Positions 1-8,965 of a DNA stretch of 64,000 nt are shown piece after piece. The translations under genes were made by a program, and so were the position numbers. This DNA is from Flavobacteriia bacterium (GTDB taxonomy: Bacteria; Bacteroidota; Bacteroidia; Flavobacteriales_D; Crocinitomicaceae), in NCBI GenBank assembly GCA_016183815.1, contig JACPDW010000007.1:248001-312000 (forward strand), written 5' to 3'. The stretch's first letter is position 1. Each line of letters starts with the position of its first letter. The notes under the pieces were generated by a model. It searched no databases. It was not told the origin of the DNA and saw nothing but the letters and a program-made list of their open reading frames with translations.

Positions 1-672
1 CACTTTTAACCCTTTAGGAAAGATTCCTGATTCTCCTCTTGTAACAATTTCGCTCCATTTTTTTAATTTAATGTCGTTTGAAACACCATAAATAGTACCA
101 AATCTTGGATGTTTTCCGTCCCATTTTAAAATCCCAAACGCTCCTGTTTTTATATTCATCACATCTAAGTTGATGTTTTCCGTAAGAAGTGATTTTACTA
201 CTGAAAAATGTGTTCCTGCAATACTTACAACTCCCACCACTCCTTTTGTTGAAAACACCCCCATGCCTCTCTTTACACCTTGTTTTTTTCCAACATTTAT
301 AGTAAAATAATTATTTCTTTTTGCCCATCCAGATTGAATAATTTCTCCTGATATGTAATTATATCTTTGTTTGTATAATGTATCTTCGATTTTATAGTAT
401 TGTCGATTAATTTGATGAAAACTAACTGGATTTTTCTCTTTTAAATGAGCGTATTCTTTTTGTAATTGTCTGTTTTGATTGCCTAAATCAAATAAACTCG
501 TAAAATATTTTTCCCATGAAAACAACCATCCATTAATGTTAGAAGCGGAAGTAAGGTATTGACTTTTAGGGAAATTTACATTGGAAAAATAAAAACTCAA
601 TGAAATTCCTTGTAACAATACAAAAAATAAAAAAATTTGAAAACGCTTAATAAAAGCTAAAAATTCTCTCAT
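1..672 (-). CDS. mreC: Rod shape-determining protein MreC, N-terminal part (runs off the left edge)
   Basis: About 224 codons are visible, starting at the ATG complementary to 670-672; the rest lies beyond base 1. A single hydrophobic segment near the N-terminus (about residues 9-28) is followed by a short coiled-coil-like stretch and then the beta-rich MreC core, including a GEII-x-(S/W) type strand, NVGKKQGV-x-RGMGV and KGVVGVV. That is the order expected of MreC, the inner-membrane partner of MreB/MreD in cell-wall elongation. It is transcribed away from the peroxidase gene at 820, and the 147-bp gap must hold both promoters. Partial only because the window ends. Confidence 0.9.
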   Translation of the reverse strand, partial: MREFLAFIKRFQIFLFFVLLQGISLSFYFSNVNFPKSQYLTSASNINGWLFSWEKYFTSLFDLGNQNRQLQKEYAHLKEKNPVSFHQINRQYYKIEDTLYKQRYNYISGEIIQSGWAKRNNYFTINVGKKQGVKRGMGVFSTKGVVGVVSIAGTHFSVVKSLLTENINLDVMNIKTGAFGILKWDGKHPRFGTIYGVSNDIKLKKWSEIVTRGESGIFPKGLKV

Positions 673-819
673 GACATGAACTCTTTTTCAAAATTAGTAC
701 AATTTAACGATTTGCATACTAAAACAGAACATGTTTTAATGTTTTTGAACAGAAATCGATTTTTAAACGCTTAAGTAAACACGATAGTTTTGTATTTTTG
801 CCTTTCAAACAAATAAGAA

Positions 820-1152
820 ATGAAGACATATTATAATCCAGAAGACCTTAAAAAGTTTAGTTCAATTGGTGAATTTGAACCTCGTTTAGCAAAAAAATTT
901 TTCGATTACTATGGAGAGGTTTTTAAAGAGGGTGCATTAACAGAAAGAGAAAAATCATTAATTGCTTTAGCCGTTGCCCATACCATTCAATGCCCTTATT
1001 GTATAGATGCTTATACTCAAGATACATTAGAAAAAGGTTGTGATGAAGCCCAAGTAATGGAAGCTGTTCATGTGGCTTCCGCTATTCGAGGAGGTGCTAC
1101 ATTAGTACATGGTGTTCAAATGATGAATAAATTTAAGGAACTGTCAATGTAA
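820..1152 (+). CDS. Arsenosugar biosynthesis-associated peroxidase-like protein (AhpD/CMD fold)
   Basis: A 110-residue carboxymuconolactone decarboxylase/AhpD-like protein. The redox pair is seen in CPYCIDAYTQ, followed by an alpha-helical GGATLVHGV segment. The next gene starts 8 bp downstream and is an ArsS-type radical SAM protein. This peroxidase plus ArsS pairing is known from arsenosugar loci, where the first residue of the CxxC is often selenocysteine; here it is Cys. A TATTTTTG -7 element at 793-800 precedes the ATG by 19 bp, with no clear -33 element. The reaction is inferred from the family; no arsenic methylase or transporter is next to it. Confidence 0.85.
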   Translation: MKTYYNPEDLKKFSSIGEFEPRLAKKFFDYYGEVFKEGALTEREKSLIALAVAHTIQCPYCIDAYTQDTLEKGCDEAQVMEAVHVASAIRGGATLVHGVQMMNKFKELSM

Positions 1153-1159
1153 TACTATA

Positions 1160-2125
1160 ATGTTTCTAAAATTTTCTAAACAATTAGACCTTCATGGTTT
1201 AAATCCGTATTTGCCAAAAAATATAGAAATTTTACAGGTGAATCTCGGTAAAATGTGCAACCAAACTTGTAAACATTGTCATGTGGACGCCGGACCTCAT
1301 CGAAAAGAGATAATGGACATGGATACCATGCAATATTGTTTAAACGCTTTAGATGTTTTACAATGCAAAACGGTGGACATTACAGGTGGGGCTCCAGAAA
1401 TGAATTCAAATTTTAGATGGTTTGTTGAAGAATGTTTTAATAAAGGAGTTAAAATTTTGATTAGGTGTAATTTAACAATTATTGAAGCCAATAAAAAATA
1501 TTATGACTTGCCTCATTTTTATAAACAGGTCCAAGTCGAAATTATTTCTTCTTTACCTTATTATTTACCTTCTAAAACAGATGCTCAAAGGGGAAAAGGC
1601 GTGTTTGATAAAAGTATTTCGGCTCTAAAAAAATTGAACGAAATTGGTTACGGCAAAGAAAATAGTGCATTAAAATTGCATTTGGTCTATAATCCAACGG
1701 GAGCATTTCTTCCAGGAAATCAAAAAGCCTTGGAGTCTGAATTTAAAATTAAATTGAAAAATTTATACGGCATTGACTTTTCCTCTTTGTTTACTATAAC
1801 TAATGTTCCCATTAATAGATTTTTACAGTATTTAAAAGATTCTGGAAATTATGGCCATTACATGGAAAAACTTCTACAATCATTTAATCCGAAAGCTGCT
1901 GAAAATACTATGTGTAGAAACACTCTCTCTGTTTCATGGGACGGATTTTTATACGATTGTGATTTTAATCAAATGCTGGATTTAAAAGTAAATTCTTCCG
2001 CTCAACATATTAAAAACATTGAGAAAGAAATTCTTTTAAAAAGAGAAATTATAACTGGTTTACATTGTTATGCATGTACTGCAGGTGCAGGATCAAGTTG
2101 TGGAGGAGAAACAGCTAGCGATTGA
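1160..2125 (+). CDS. arsS: Radical SAM protein of the arsenosugar biosynthesis (ArsS) type
   Basis: A 321-residue radical SAM enzyme. The [4Fe-4S]/SAM motif CNQTCKHC lies around residues 33-40, with the GGAPE (GGEP-like) motif after it. The C-terminal domain is cysteine-rich, with C-x-D and CYACTAG followed by SSCGGE. This layout fits the ArsS family, thought to transfer the 5'-deoxyadenosyl group of SAM to methylated arsenic. In many relatives the SSxGG position is selenocysteine; here an ordinary TGT codon is used. It is co-transcribed with the peroxidase (8-bp gap). The family call is firm; activity on arsenic is by analogy. Confidence 0.85.
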   Translation: MFLKFSKQLDLHGLNPYLPKNIEILQVNLGKMCNQTCKHCHVDAGPHRKEIMDMDTMQYCLNALDVLQCKTVDITGGAPEMNSNFRWFVEECFNKGVKILIRCNLTIIEANKKYYDLPHFYKQVQVEIISSLPYYLPSKTDAQRGKGVFDKSISALKKLNEIGYGKENSALKLHLVYNPTGAFLPGNQKALESEFKIKLKNLYGIDFSSLFTITNVPINRFLQYLKDSGNYGHYMEKLLQSFNPKAAENTMCRNTLSVSWDGFLYDCDFNQMLDLKVNSSAQHIKNIEKEILLKREIITGLHCYACTAGAGSSCGGETASD

Positions 2126-2275
2126 CTTTTTTAAAAGTAATAACCATCATAAATACATTGTATCTCTTTTTTTAATCCTATTTTTAGAATTGATTTTTAA
2201 TAATAATATGTAACAAATTTGCGTTAATTTTGTCGTATAAAGTTTATATGTAAAAACTTTTCAATTTATTATTAA

Positions 2276-4618
2276 ATGAAAACAAGAAAACAAAAAGTTT
2301 TAAGCACATTATTTTTCTTTTGTATCTCATTGACAAGTATTGCTCAAAACAAGTTTACAATAAGTGGAAATATTAAAGATGGCAATAAAGGAGAAGAAAT
2401 TATTGCAGCTTCTGTAAAAGTTAAAGGACAAAATCTTGGTACAAGATCTAATGAATATGGTTTTTATTCTATCAGTTTGCCCGAAGGAGACTATACAATA
2501 GTCATTTATGCATTAGGTTTTACTTCTATTGAAAAAGAAATTTCCTTAGATAAAAACATTCAATTGGATATTGCTTTAGAGCCTGTAAAAACAGACAAAA
2601 CACAAGAATTGGTAGAGGTGGTGGTTAGTACTGCTAAAAAAGATGAAAATATCCGTCAATCTACGATGGGAGTTGAAAGATTAGATACTAGAGAAATAGC
2701 CAAAATACCTGTTTTGTTTGGTGAAAAAGACATTATTAAAACCTTACAATTATTACCAGGCGTGAAAAGTGCTGGAGAAGGAAATTCAGGTTTTTTTGTC
2801 CGAGGTGGGGCTGCCGATCAGAATTTGATATTATTAGACGAAGCCCCTGTGTATAATGCCTCTCATTTACTTGGTTTTTTTTCTACTTTTAATTCTGACG
2901 CCATAAAAGATGCCGTTATCTATAAAGGAAATCAACCATCAAATTTTGGCGGAAGATTGTCTTCTGTATTAGATATAAGAATGAATGAAGGAAATAATAA
3001 AAGATTTAATGTTGGAGGTGGTATTGGACTAATTGCCTCTAGACTTGCTGTCGAAGGACCAATCGTTAAAGAAAAGGGTTCTTTTTTATTAAGTGGTAGA
3101 AGAACGTATGCCGATGTGTTCTTAAAATTAAATGAGGATTTTAAAGACAATAAGTTGTTTTTTTATGATTTAAATGCAAAATTAAATTATAAGATTTCTA
3201 AAAAAGACAAACTTTATTTATCTGGTTATTTTGGTCGAGATGTATTAGGAGTAGGTGAGTCTTTTGGTTTTTCTTGGGGAAATGCAACAGGGACATTAAG
3301 ATGGAACAGAGTCATCAGTGATAAATTGTTTTCAAACACTTCATTGATTTACAGTGCTTACGATTACAAAATCATGATTAAAAGTGGTGATGTTGATTTT
3401 AATATTGTTTCTCGAATTAAAGATATTAATTTTAAACAAGAATTCCAGTATTTTTTAAACACTAAAAATAAAATCAAATACGGTTTAAATGTAATCCATC
3501 ACACAATCACTCCCGGTCAAATTGAAGCTGAATCAACGGCAGGATTAAACTTCAATAATCAAAAACCATCAAAATCATTAGAATACGCTGCATATATTAA
3601 CAATGAATGGTCTTTAAATGAATCGTTTACAATAAATTATGGTTTACGTTTAAGTGCTTTTTCTGTTTTAGGAAATGGAGATAATTATTATTTTTATGAT
3701 GAAGAAGGTAAAGTAAAAGACACTACATTGTTAAAAAACAATTCTTTTCAGAAAACCTATTTTGTTCCCGAACCACGTATTTCTATGAGTTATGCAGTAA
3801 ATACAAATACTTCAATAAAATTAGCATATTCTAGAAATGCTCAATATATTCATTTATTGTCTAATTCTTCTACTTCTTCACCTACTGATGTTTGGATGGG
3901 AACATCACTTAATACAAAACCAGAAATGGCAGATCAATTGGCTTTGGGTTGGTTTAAAAATTTAAAAGAAAACCAATACGAACTTAATATTGAAGGATAT
4001 TACAAACAATTGTACAATCAAATTGATTTTAGAAATGGAGCAGACATTAATGCAAATGAAATCTTAGAAGGAGAACTGCTATACGGTATTGGAAGAGCGT
4101 ATGGAATAGAATTTATTATCAAGAAAAAGATAGGAAAACTTTCTGGTTGGTTTGGATATACTTTGTCAAAAACAGAAAGAAAAATAGAGGGGATTAATAA
4201 TAATGAATGGTACAATGCTAGACAAGATAGAACACACGATTTATCTCTTGTTGTTATCTACGACTTATCACCAAAAATTTCACTTTCTTGTTTGTTTGTT
4301 TTTTATACTGGTAACGCCGTCACTTTTCCTTCAGGGAAATATCAAGTGGATGGACAAACACAGTATTCATTTACAGAAAGAAATGAATCAAGAATGCCTA
4401 ATTATCACAGAATGGATCTCGGCTTAACTTGGAATTTGAAAAACAAAGAAAAATTTGAAAGCAGTTTAAATTTCTCTATTTACAATGTCTATGCTCGTGA
4501 AAACGCTTATGTAATTAATTTTAAACAAAACGAAGACAACCCTGAAAAAACAGAAGCCGTTCAATTGTCTTTGTTCAGATTAGTTCCAGCCATTACTTAT
4601 AATTTTAAATTCAAATAA
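2276..4618 (+). CDS. TonB-dependent outer-membrane receptor with carboxypeptidase-regulatory-like domain
   Basis: A 780-residue receptor. An N-terminal signal peptide ends near AQN. A CarboxypepD_reg-like beta-sandwich covers roughly residues 28-115, a plug domain roughly 115-235 (VLFGEKDIIKTLQLLPGV, FVRGG, NLILLDEAPVYN), and then the beta-barrel runs to a C-terminus ending in Phe-Lys. Such receptors bring a specific substrate across the outer membrane using TonB energy. The substrate is not readable. A -7 element TAATTTTG at 2225-2232 lies upstream. The DUF4249 lipoprotein begins 1 bp after the stop, a very common partner that probably forms part of the same uptake complex. Confidence 0.92.
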   Translation: MKTRKQKVLSTLFFFCISLTSIAQNKFTISGNIKDGNKGEEIIAASVKVKGQNLGTRSNEYGFYSISLPEGDYTIVIYALGFTSIEKEISLDKNIQLDIALEPVKTDKTQELVEVVVSTAKKDENIRQSTMGVERLDTREIAKIPVLFGEKDIIKTLQLLPGVKSAGEGNSGFFVRGGAADQNLILLDEAPVYNASHLLGFFSTFNSDAIKDAVIYKGNQPSNFGGRLSSVLDIRMNEGNNKRFNVGGGIGLIASRLAVEGPIVKEKGSFLLSGRRTYADVFLKLNEDFKDNKLFFYDLNAKLNYKISKKDKLYLSGYFGRDVLGVGESFGFSWGNATGTLRWNRVISDKLFSNTSLIYSAYDYKIMIKSGDVDFNIVSRIKDINFKQEFQYFLNTKNKIKYGLNVIHHTITPGQIEAESTAGLNFNNQKPSKSLEYAAYINNEWSLNESFTINYGLRLSAFSVLGNGDNYYFYDEEGKVKDTTLLKNNSFQKTYFVPEPRISMSYAVNTNTSIKLAYSRNAQYIHLLSNSSTSSPTDVWMGTSLNTKPEMADQLALGWFKNLKENQYELNIEGYYKQLYNQIDFRNGADINANEILEGELLYGIGRAYGIEFIIKKKIGKLSGWFGYTLSKTERKIEGINNNEWYNARQDRTHDLSLVVIYDLSPKISLSCLFVFYTGNAVTFPSGKYQVDGQTQYSFTERNESRMPNYHRMDLGLTWNLKNKEKFESSLNFSIYNVYARENAYVINFKQNEDNPEKTEAVQLSLFRLVPAITYNFKFK

Positions 4619-4619
4619 A

Positions 4620-5396
4620 ATGATTAATACTTTAAAAATTTTTTGTTTAAGCTCACTTTTTTTATTTTCATGTGAAAAAGTGATAGAAGTTGACTTAAAC
4701 GATGAAGAAGAAAAAATTGTTATCGAAGGTATAGTTGTTTCTGGTGAAGAAGAGCATTTAGTAAAAATAAGCAAAACCATTAAAATTGGAGACACTGGAA
4801 CTTTTCCTTTTGTTGACAATGCACAGGTTACATTGTGGGACAGTGAAGGAAACAATCAAGTTTTAACCTATTTTTCTGAGGGAGTCTATAAAACCGTTGA
4901 TTTTTTAGGGGTAGAAGGTAGGACTTATACTTTAGAGGTTAATTGGAATGGAAATACTTATACAGCACATAGTACAATACCTAATCAAGTAAAAATTGAT
5001 TCTTTAACATTAGAAGAATTTGGATTTGGTTCAGATAAATATTATTATCCTGTTCCACGTAGAATGGATACTCCTAATGTTAAAAATTATTATCTTTTTA
5101 AACTCTATCAAAACAGCGAAAGGGTTGAGGGTATATATTTACAAGACGATCAATATTCTGATGGGGTTGAAATCTTACAACCAATTTTTGGAGGAGAGTT
5201 TAAAAGTGAAGATACTTTAAGTATTGAAATGAATTGCATCGATAACAATGTGTATAAATATTTTTTTGCTTTAGCACAAAATGGTGGAGGAACAGGAGGA
5301 TCTATACCTGCCAATCCAAAAAACAATTTTAGTGGGAATTGTTTGGGTTATTTTTCTGCACAGACAAAAGAAGTAAAAACACTTATTATACCATAG
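4620..5396 (+). CDS. DUF4249-family lipoprotein
   Basis: A 258-residue protein with a short signal peptide and lipobox-like LFLFSC, followed by the typical start of DUF4249 proteins (CEKVIEVDL, then IVIEG). It begins 1 bp after the TonB receptor stop, so the two are translated as an operon. DUF4249 proteins are surface or periplasm-facing lipoproteins that almost always sit next to TonB receptors in Bacteroidota; their exact role is not known. An accessory role in ligand capture is inference. Confidence 0.85.
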   Translation: MINTLKIFCLSSLFLFSCEKVIEVDLNDEEEKIVIEGIVVSGEEEHLVKISKTIKIGDTGTFPFVDNAQVTLWDSEGNNQVLTYFSEGVYKTVDFLGVEGRTYTLEVNWNGNTYTAHSTIPNQVKIDSLTLEEFGFGSDKYYYPVPRRMDTPNVKNYYLFKLYQNSERVEGIYLQDDQYSDGVEILQPIFGGEFKSEDTLSIEMNCIDNNVYKYFFALAQNGGGTGGSIPANPKNNFSGNCLGYFSAQTKEVKTLIIP

Positions 5397-5463
5397 ATTT
5401 GTTTTTCCTTTCATAAGGAGTATTTTCTTTTAATCATTTTAAGTTTTAAACAATGTGAATTGT

Positions 5464-5471
5464 TAATTTTG
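5464..5471 (+). promoter_or_regulatory. Putative -7 element (TAATTTTG) directly before purN
   Basis: Matches the Bacteroidota -7 consensus TAnnTTTG exactly and ends 4 bp before the purN GTG. If it is used, transcription would start at or within a few bases of the start codon, giving a leaderless or nearly leaderless mRNA. No good -33 TTTG is seen at the usual distance, so this could be a chance match in AT-rich DNA. Confidence 0.4.
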
Positions 5472-5475
5472 TAAG

Positions 5476-6060
5476 GTGAAAAAAAATAATTTAGCCGTTT
5501 TTGCTTCTGGGTCTGGCAGTAATACAGTGAATATTATTCAATATTTTCAAGAAAATGAATTTATTGAAATAAAATTAGTTGTTTGCAATAAATGGGATGC
5601 ACCAGTAATTCAAAAAGCTGTCAAATTGGGTGTTTCCGTATTTATTTGCACCAATGACGAGCTTGATAAAAAAGATTTTATATCCAACATTATGGAGGAA
5701 TATTCAATTCAAGGCATCGTTTTGGCTGGTTTTTTGAGAAAAATTCCCTCAGACTTAATCCAAAAATTCCCTCAAAAAATTATTAATATTCATCCTGCTT
5801 TATTGCCAAAATATGGAGGAAAAGGAATGTATGGTATGTTTGTACATCGTGCAATTATTCAAAACAAAGAAAAACATAGTGGTATTACCATTCATATTGT
5901 AGATGAGAAATACGACAATGGAGAAACTTTATTTCAGGAAAAAGTAGAAATTACAGCAGAAGACAATCCGGAGTCCTTACAACATAAAATACATTTGTTA
6001 GAAATGGAATTCTTCCCACAAATCATAGAAAAACACTTTAGCAATAATGAAAATAATTGA
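5476..6060 (+). CDS. purN: Phosphoribosylglycinamide formyltransferase (GART)
   Basis: A 194-residue enzyme of purine synthesis, converting GAR plus 10-formyl-THF to FGAR in the cytosol. Seen: N-terminal phosphate-binding FASGSGSN, the catalytic NIHPALLPKYGG block (Asn and His) and the HIVDEKYDNG block with the catalytic Asp. The start is GTG, because the SGSGSN motif lies within 15 residues of the N-terminus as in the whole family and there is no ATG upstream in frame. The 3' end overlaps the next gene (marC) by 14 bp, suggesting translational coupling. Confidence 0.95.
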   Translation: MKKNNLAVFASGSGSNTVNIIQYFQENEFIEIKLVVCNKWDAPVIQKAVKLGVSVFICTNDELDKKDFISNIMEEYSIQGIVLAGFLRKIPSDLIQKFPQKIINIHPALLPKYGGKGMYGMFVHRAIIQNKEKHSGITIHIVDEKYDNGETLFQEKVEITAEDNPESLQHKIHLLEMEFFPQIIEKHFSNNENN

Positions 6061-6643
6061 ATTTTTTTCTGGCTTTAATTTTGTTGAATTTTCTAAAGCG
6101 ACGATGGTACTTTTTGCTGTGATTGATGTGATTGGTTCGATTCCTATGATTTTAAGAATTAAAGAACAAGCAGGAGAGTTAAAACCATTACAAACAGGAT
6201 ATGTCACCTTTTTTATTATGATTGGCTTTCTAATTTTAGGAGAAAGTGTTTTGCATTTATTCGGTGTAAATATTCAGTCATTTGCTGTTGCTGGTTCAAT
6301 TTTGCTTTTTGCAATGAGTGCAGAAATGATATTAGGTATTCATTTGTTTAAAGACAATGCTGGTGGAAAAACAGCAAGTATTGTTCCTTTAGCCTTCCCT
6401 CTTTTAGTTGGAGCTGGAACTATGACAACTCTAATTTCAATAAGAGCAGAATATCAGTACATCAATATTGTGTTGGCCATTTTTGTTAATAGTATTTTCA
6501 TTTTTTTAGTTTTAAAAGCAAGTAAAAAAATCGAAAATGTTTTGGGGGAGTCAGGAATTTCGATATTAAAAAAAGTTTTTGGAATCATATTGTTGGCTTT
6601 AGCCGTTAAATTATTTACTTCTAATTTAAGTCAACTTTTCTGA
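6047..6643 (+). CDS. MarC-family integral membrane protein
   Basis: A 198-residue protein with about six hydrophobic segments and MarC-family features: FAVIDVIGSIPMIL near the N-terminus, a central AGSILLFAMSAEMILG, then PLAFPLLVGAGTMTT. MarC proteins sit in the inner membrane; their transport role is unproven, and the old link to multiple antibiotic resistance has been withdrawn. It starts inside the end of purN and ends 3 bp before the YigZ gene. Confidence 0.88.
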   Translation: MKIIEFFSGFNFVEFSKATMVLFAVIDVIGSIPMILRIKEQAGELKPLQTGYVTFFIMIGFLILGESVLHLFGVNIQSFAVAGSILLFAMSAEMILGIHLFKDNAGGKTASIVPLAFPLLVGAGTMTTLISIRAEYQYINIVLAIFVNSIFIFLVLKASKKIENVLGESGISILKKVFGIILLALAVKLFTSNLSQLF

Positions 6644-6646
6644 TTT

Positions 6647-7246
6647 ATGGAATCTTTATATTATACTGTAGAAAAGCAAACTACTGGAATATATAAAGAA
6701 AAGGGAAGTAAATTTTATTCCTATCTTTTTCCGATAATTAATGAAATAGATGTCAATCCAATTCTTTCTAAATTAAAAAAAGAACACCCACAAGCAAGGC
6801 ATTTTTGTTATGCTTGGAAAATAGGTTTTGAAAAAGGAAAACATAGAATTAATGACGATGGCGAACCAAGTGGAACGGCAGGAAATCCCATTTTTAATCA
6901 AATTTTATCTCAAAAATTAAGCAATGTTTTAATTGTAGTAGTACGTTATTTCGGTGGTACATTACTTGGAAAAAGTGGTTTAATTTCGGCATATAAAACA
7001 TCAGCCAAAGAAGCTGTTAAAAATGCAAAAAAAGTACTTTTAGAAGAACGTATTGCTTTACGTTTTGATTTTGATTACCATTTGTTAAACGAAGTTATGA
7101 AAATACTAAAAAAAATGAAAGGTGAAATCTGCAAACAAACAATTAACCAAAAAGTTCAAATTGGGTTTGACACTACAAAAAAAGAATGGGAAATATATAA
7201 GGAAGCCCTTTCCTCATTAGATATTAAAATAAATATTACTGTTTAG
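6647..7246 (+). CDS. YigZ/IMPACT (UPF0029) family protein
   Basis: A 199-residue protein with the UPF0029 signature around residues 70-115 (DDGEPSGTAGNPI, VVVRYFGGTLLGKSGL, AY). The N-terminal domain is the IMPACT/UPF0029 fold and the C-terminal part looks like the small EF-G-domain-V-like DUF1949 domain. Relatives may act in translation or nucleotide/RNA binding, but the function is not settled. It starts 3 bp after marC and its end overlaps the convergent DUF3109 gene by 11 bp, leaving no room for a separate terminator. Confidence 0.9.
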   Translation: MESLYYTVEKQTTGIYKEKGSKFYSYLFPIINEIDVNPILSKLKKEHPQARHFCYAWKIGFEKGKHRINDDGEPSGTAGNPIFNQILSQKLSNVLIVVVRYFGGTLLGKSGLISAYKTSAKEAVKNAKKVLLEERIALRFDFDYHLLNEVMKILKKMKGEICKQTINQKVQIGFDTTKKEWEIYKEALSSLDIKINITV

Positions 7247-7832
7247 GGGGTTTTTTACTATACTCTTGCCACTCTACATCTATTAATTCCAATTCCTTAT
7301 AAAACTCCTCACCAAAAGCATTTATAATGGCATTTTTAAGAAATTGATATACGGGAATTTTGTTTTTTTCGCCTAATAAAATAGCTGCTTTACAAATGTC
7401 CCATTCATGATAATTTAAAGCCGCTCCGTTTTTTAAATTCTGCACTCTAATAGGGTAGAGTTGACAAGAAATAGGTTTATTAAAAGGTATTTTGTTGTTC
7501 AAAAAAGCAAGTTCAATTCCACAAACTATTGTACCTTCTTCAGTTTTTTGAGAAAAGACACAGTTTTTTCCATGGACTAGTTGAGTTGCTTTTTCATTTT
7601 CCCAATCAGAATAAAAAAATCCATCTTTTTCAATTTTTCTCTTTCCTTCAAGATGAATATAAGGTAAAATTTTATCTAAATGTAATTCTAAAAGACCCAT
7701 TTCGTCTTCGTTTATAGGAGCACCACCATTTCCTTCGACACAACAAGCCCCTTTACACATCTTATAATCACAACTAAAATACCGACTAAATATTTCAGAA
7801 GAAACCATTTTATTTTGGACTTCAAATAGCAT
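7236..7832 (-). CDS. DUF3109-family cysteine-rich protein
   Basis: A 198-residue protein with a conserved set of cysteines: CDYKMCKGACC near residues 20-30, then CVFSQ, CGIELA, CQLYPIRV and CKAAI. This is the DUF3109 pattern, related to the YkgJ-type putative metal or Fe-S binding proteins. No reaction is known. It lies 2 bp downstream of the FAD oxidoreductase gene and is probably co-transcribed with it. Confidence 0.85.
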   Translation of the reverse strand: MLFEVQNKMVSSEIFSRYFSCDYKMCKGACCVEGNGGAPINEDEMGLLELHLDKILPYIHLEGKRKIEKDGFFYSDWENEKATQLVHGKNCVFSQKTEEGTIVCGIELAFLNNKIPFNKPISCQLYPIRVQNLKNGAALNYHEWDICKAAILLGEKNKIPVYQFLKNAIINAFGEEFYKELELIDVEWQEYSKKPPKQ

Positions 7833-7834
7833 GT

Positions 7835-8932
7835 TTAATTAGAATATTCACCAGACAAGACTTTTAAAACTTTTTCGTCTTTTTTGAATTTTAGCATTAA
7901 AACAGCAAAGTCAACAAGTAAATCTTTTTGAGAATATTTAAAAACTCTTTGTTGAGTGTTTTTAGCAGAAGCATAAGTTTTACTAAATCTTTTACGCCAG
8001 TTCAATTCATATTCTTTGAGTAATTCAATGTTGTCGCTCTCTATTGCATCACAAAGAGCGGTTTTAGCCATATATGCTGCTTCAAAAATAAATTTATACC
8101 CTTCACCGACAACTGGATTTACTTGAGATACGGAGTCACCTACACAAAGGATGTTTTTATGAACAAAATTTGTAAGTACTGGAGTAATAGGTATACTTCC
8201 ACCTTCTTTTATGTTGTTGTCTTTTTCAACTAATTTTTTTATTTTTGGAATGGAAAAAAGAGAATCCATTTGTTGATTTAGATTTTTTAAATTTTTACTA
8301 CCAAAAGTACCGAATCCAAAAATGGCTCTATTGTTTTTTAAGGGAAAAATCCAAGCATAACCCCCTTCAAAAGATTTACCAATAAAAAGATGAGCTTCGT
8401 TTGGATTACCAAGATATTTTACATTATATTCTACGCCAGTGGCTAAGTCAGGATTTTTAGGTAGTAAATTAAATTTTTTACTAAAAACTCCATTTATTCC
8501 AGAGGCATCAACAAAATAATCAGAATAATAATGTTTGTCGTCTTTGTCAATTACAGAAAGAATTTGTCCATCATTTTTTAATGAACATTCTTTAATATTT
8601 ATACCACTTTTTATCTCAACATAATTTGTATCAATACTTTCTAAAAGTTCTTTATGTAAAAGATATTTATCAAGAATTAATCCCTCTCCAGTTAAGATTC
8701 TTTTGAAATGTTTTGAATAAAATGTTACTTGTGAAATTGGTTGAGCAATTACATTTTCAGATAAATCAAAGGATTTTAAATTAATAAAACTCCCTAAAGT
8801 TTTAAATGATAAAGAAAGTGGATCGCTTTTCCTCTCTAACAAAAGAGTTTTAATTTTCGCTTTCCCTAATTCACGTGCTAACATCAAACCAGAAGTTCCT
8901 GCACCAACAATAAGCACTTGGTATTTATTCAT
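7835..8932 (-). CDS. FAD-dependent oxidoreductase, geranylgeranyl reductase-like
   Basis: A 365-residue flavoprotein. The N-terminal dinucleotide fold has VGAGTSG at about residues 9-15 and an acidic residue after beta-2 (LLLERK). The second FAD motif CVGDSVSQVNPVVGEG is near residue 265. The pattern matches the geranylgeranyl reductase/lycopene cyclase/squalene epoxidase-like group. Substrate unknown; prenyl-lipid or quinone-related chemistry is one possibility. It sits 33 bp after atpG on the same strand, so read-through from the atp operon is possible. Confidence 0.8.
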   Translation of the reverse strand: MNKYQVLIVGAGTSGLMLARELGKAKIKTLLLERKSDPLSLSFKTLGSFINLKSFDLSENVIAQPISQVTFYSKHFKRILTGEGLILDKYLLHKELLESIDTNYVEIKSGINIKECSLKNDGQILSVIDKDDKHYYSDYFVDASGINGVFSKKFNLLPKNPDLATGVEYNVKYLGNPNEAHLFIGKSFEGGYAWIFPLKNNRAIFGFGTFGSKNLKNLNQQMDSLFSIPKIKKLVEKDNNIKEGGSIPITPVLTNFVHKNILCVGDSVSQVNPVVGEGYKFIFEAAYMAKTALCDAIESDNIELLKEYELNWRKRFSKTYASAKNTQQRVFKYSQKDLLVDFAVLMLKFKKDEKVLKVLSGEYSN

Positions 8933-8965
8933 GGAAATAATGTTTTAAAAGAAAAGAGATATTAG

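Noticed and set aside
7529-7717. Small plus-strand gene opposite DUF3109
   Set aside because: Lies entirely antisense to a well-supported gene and has no family features.
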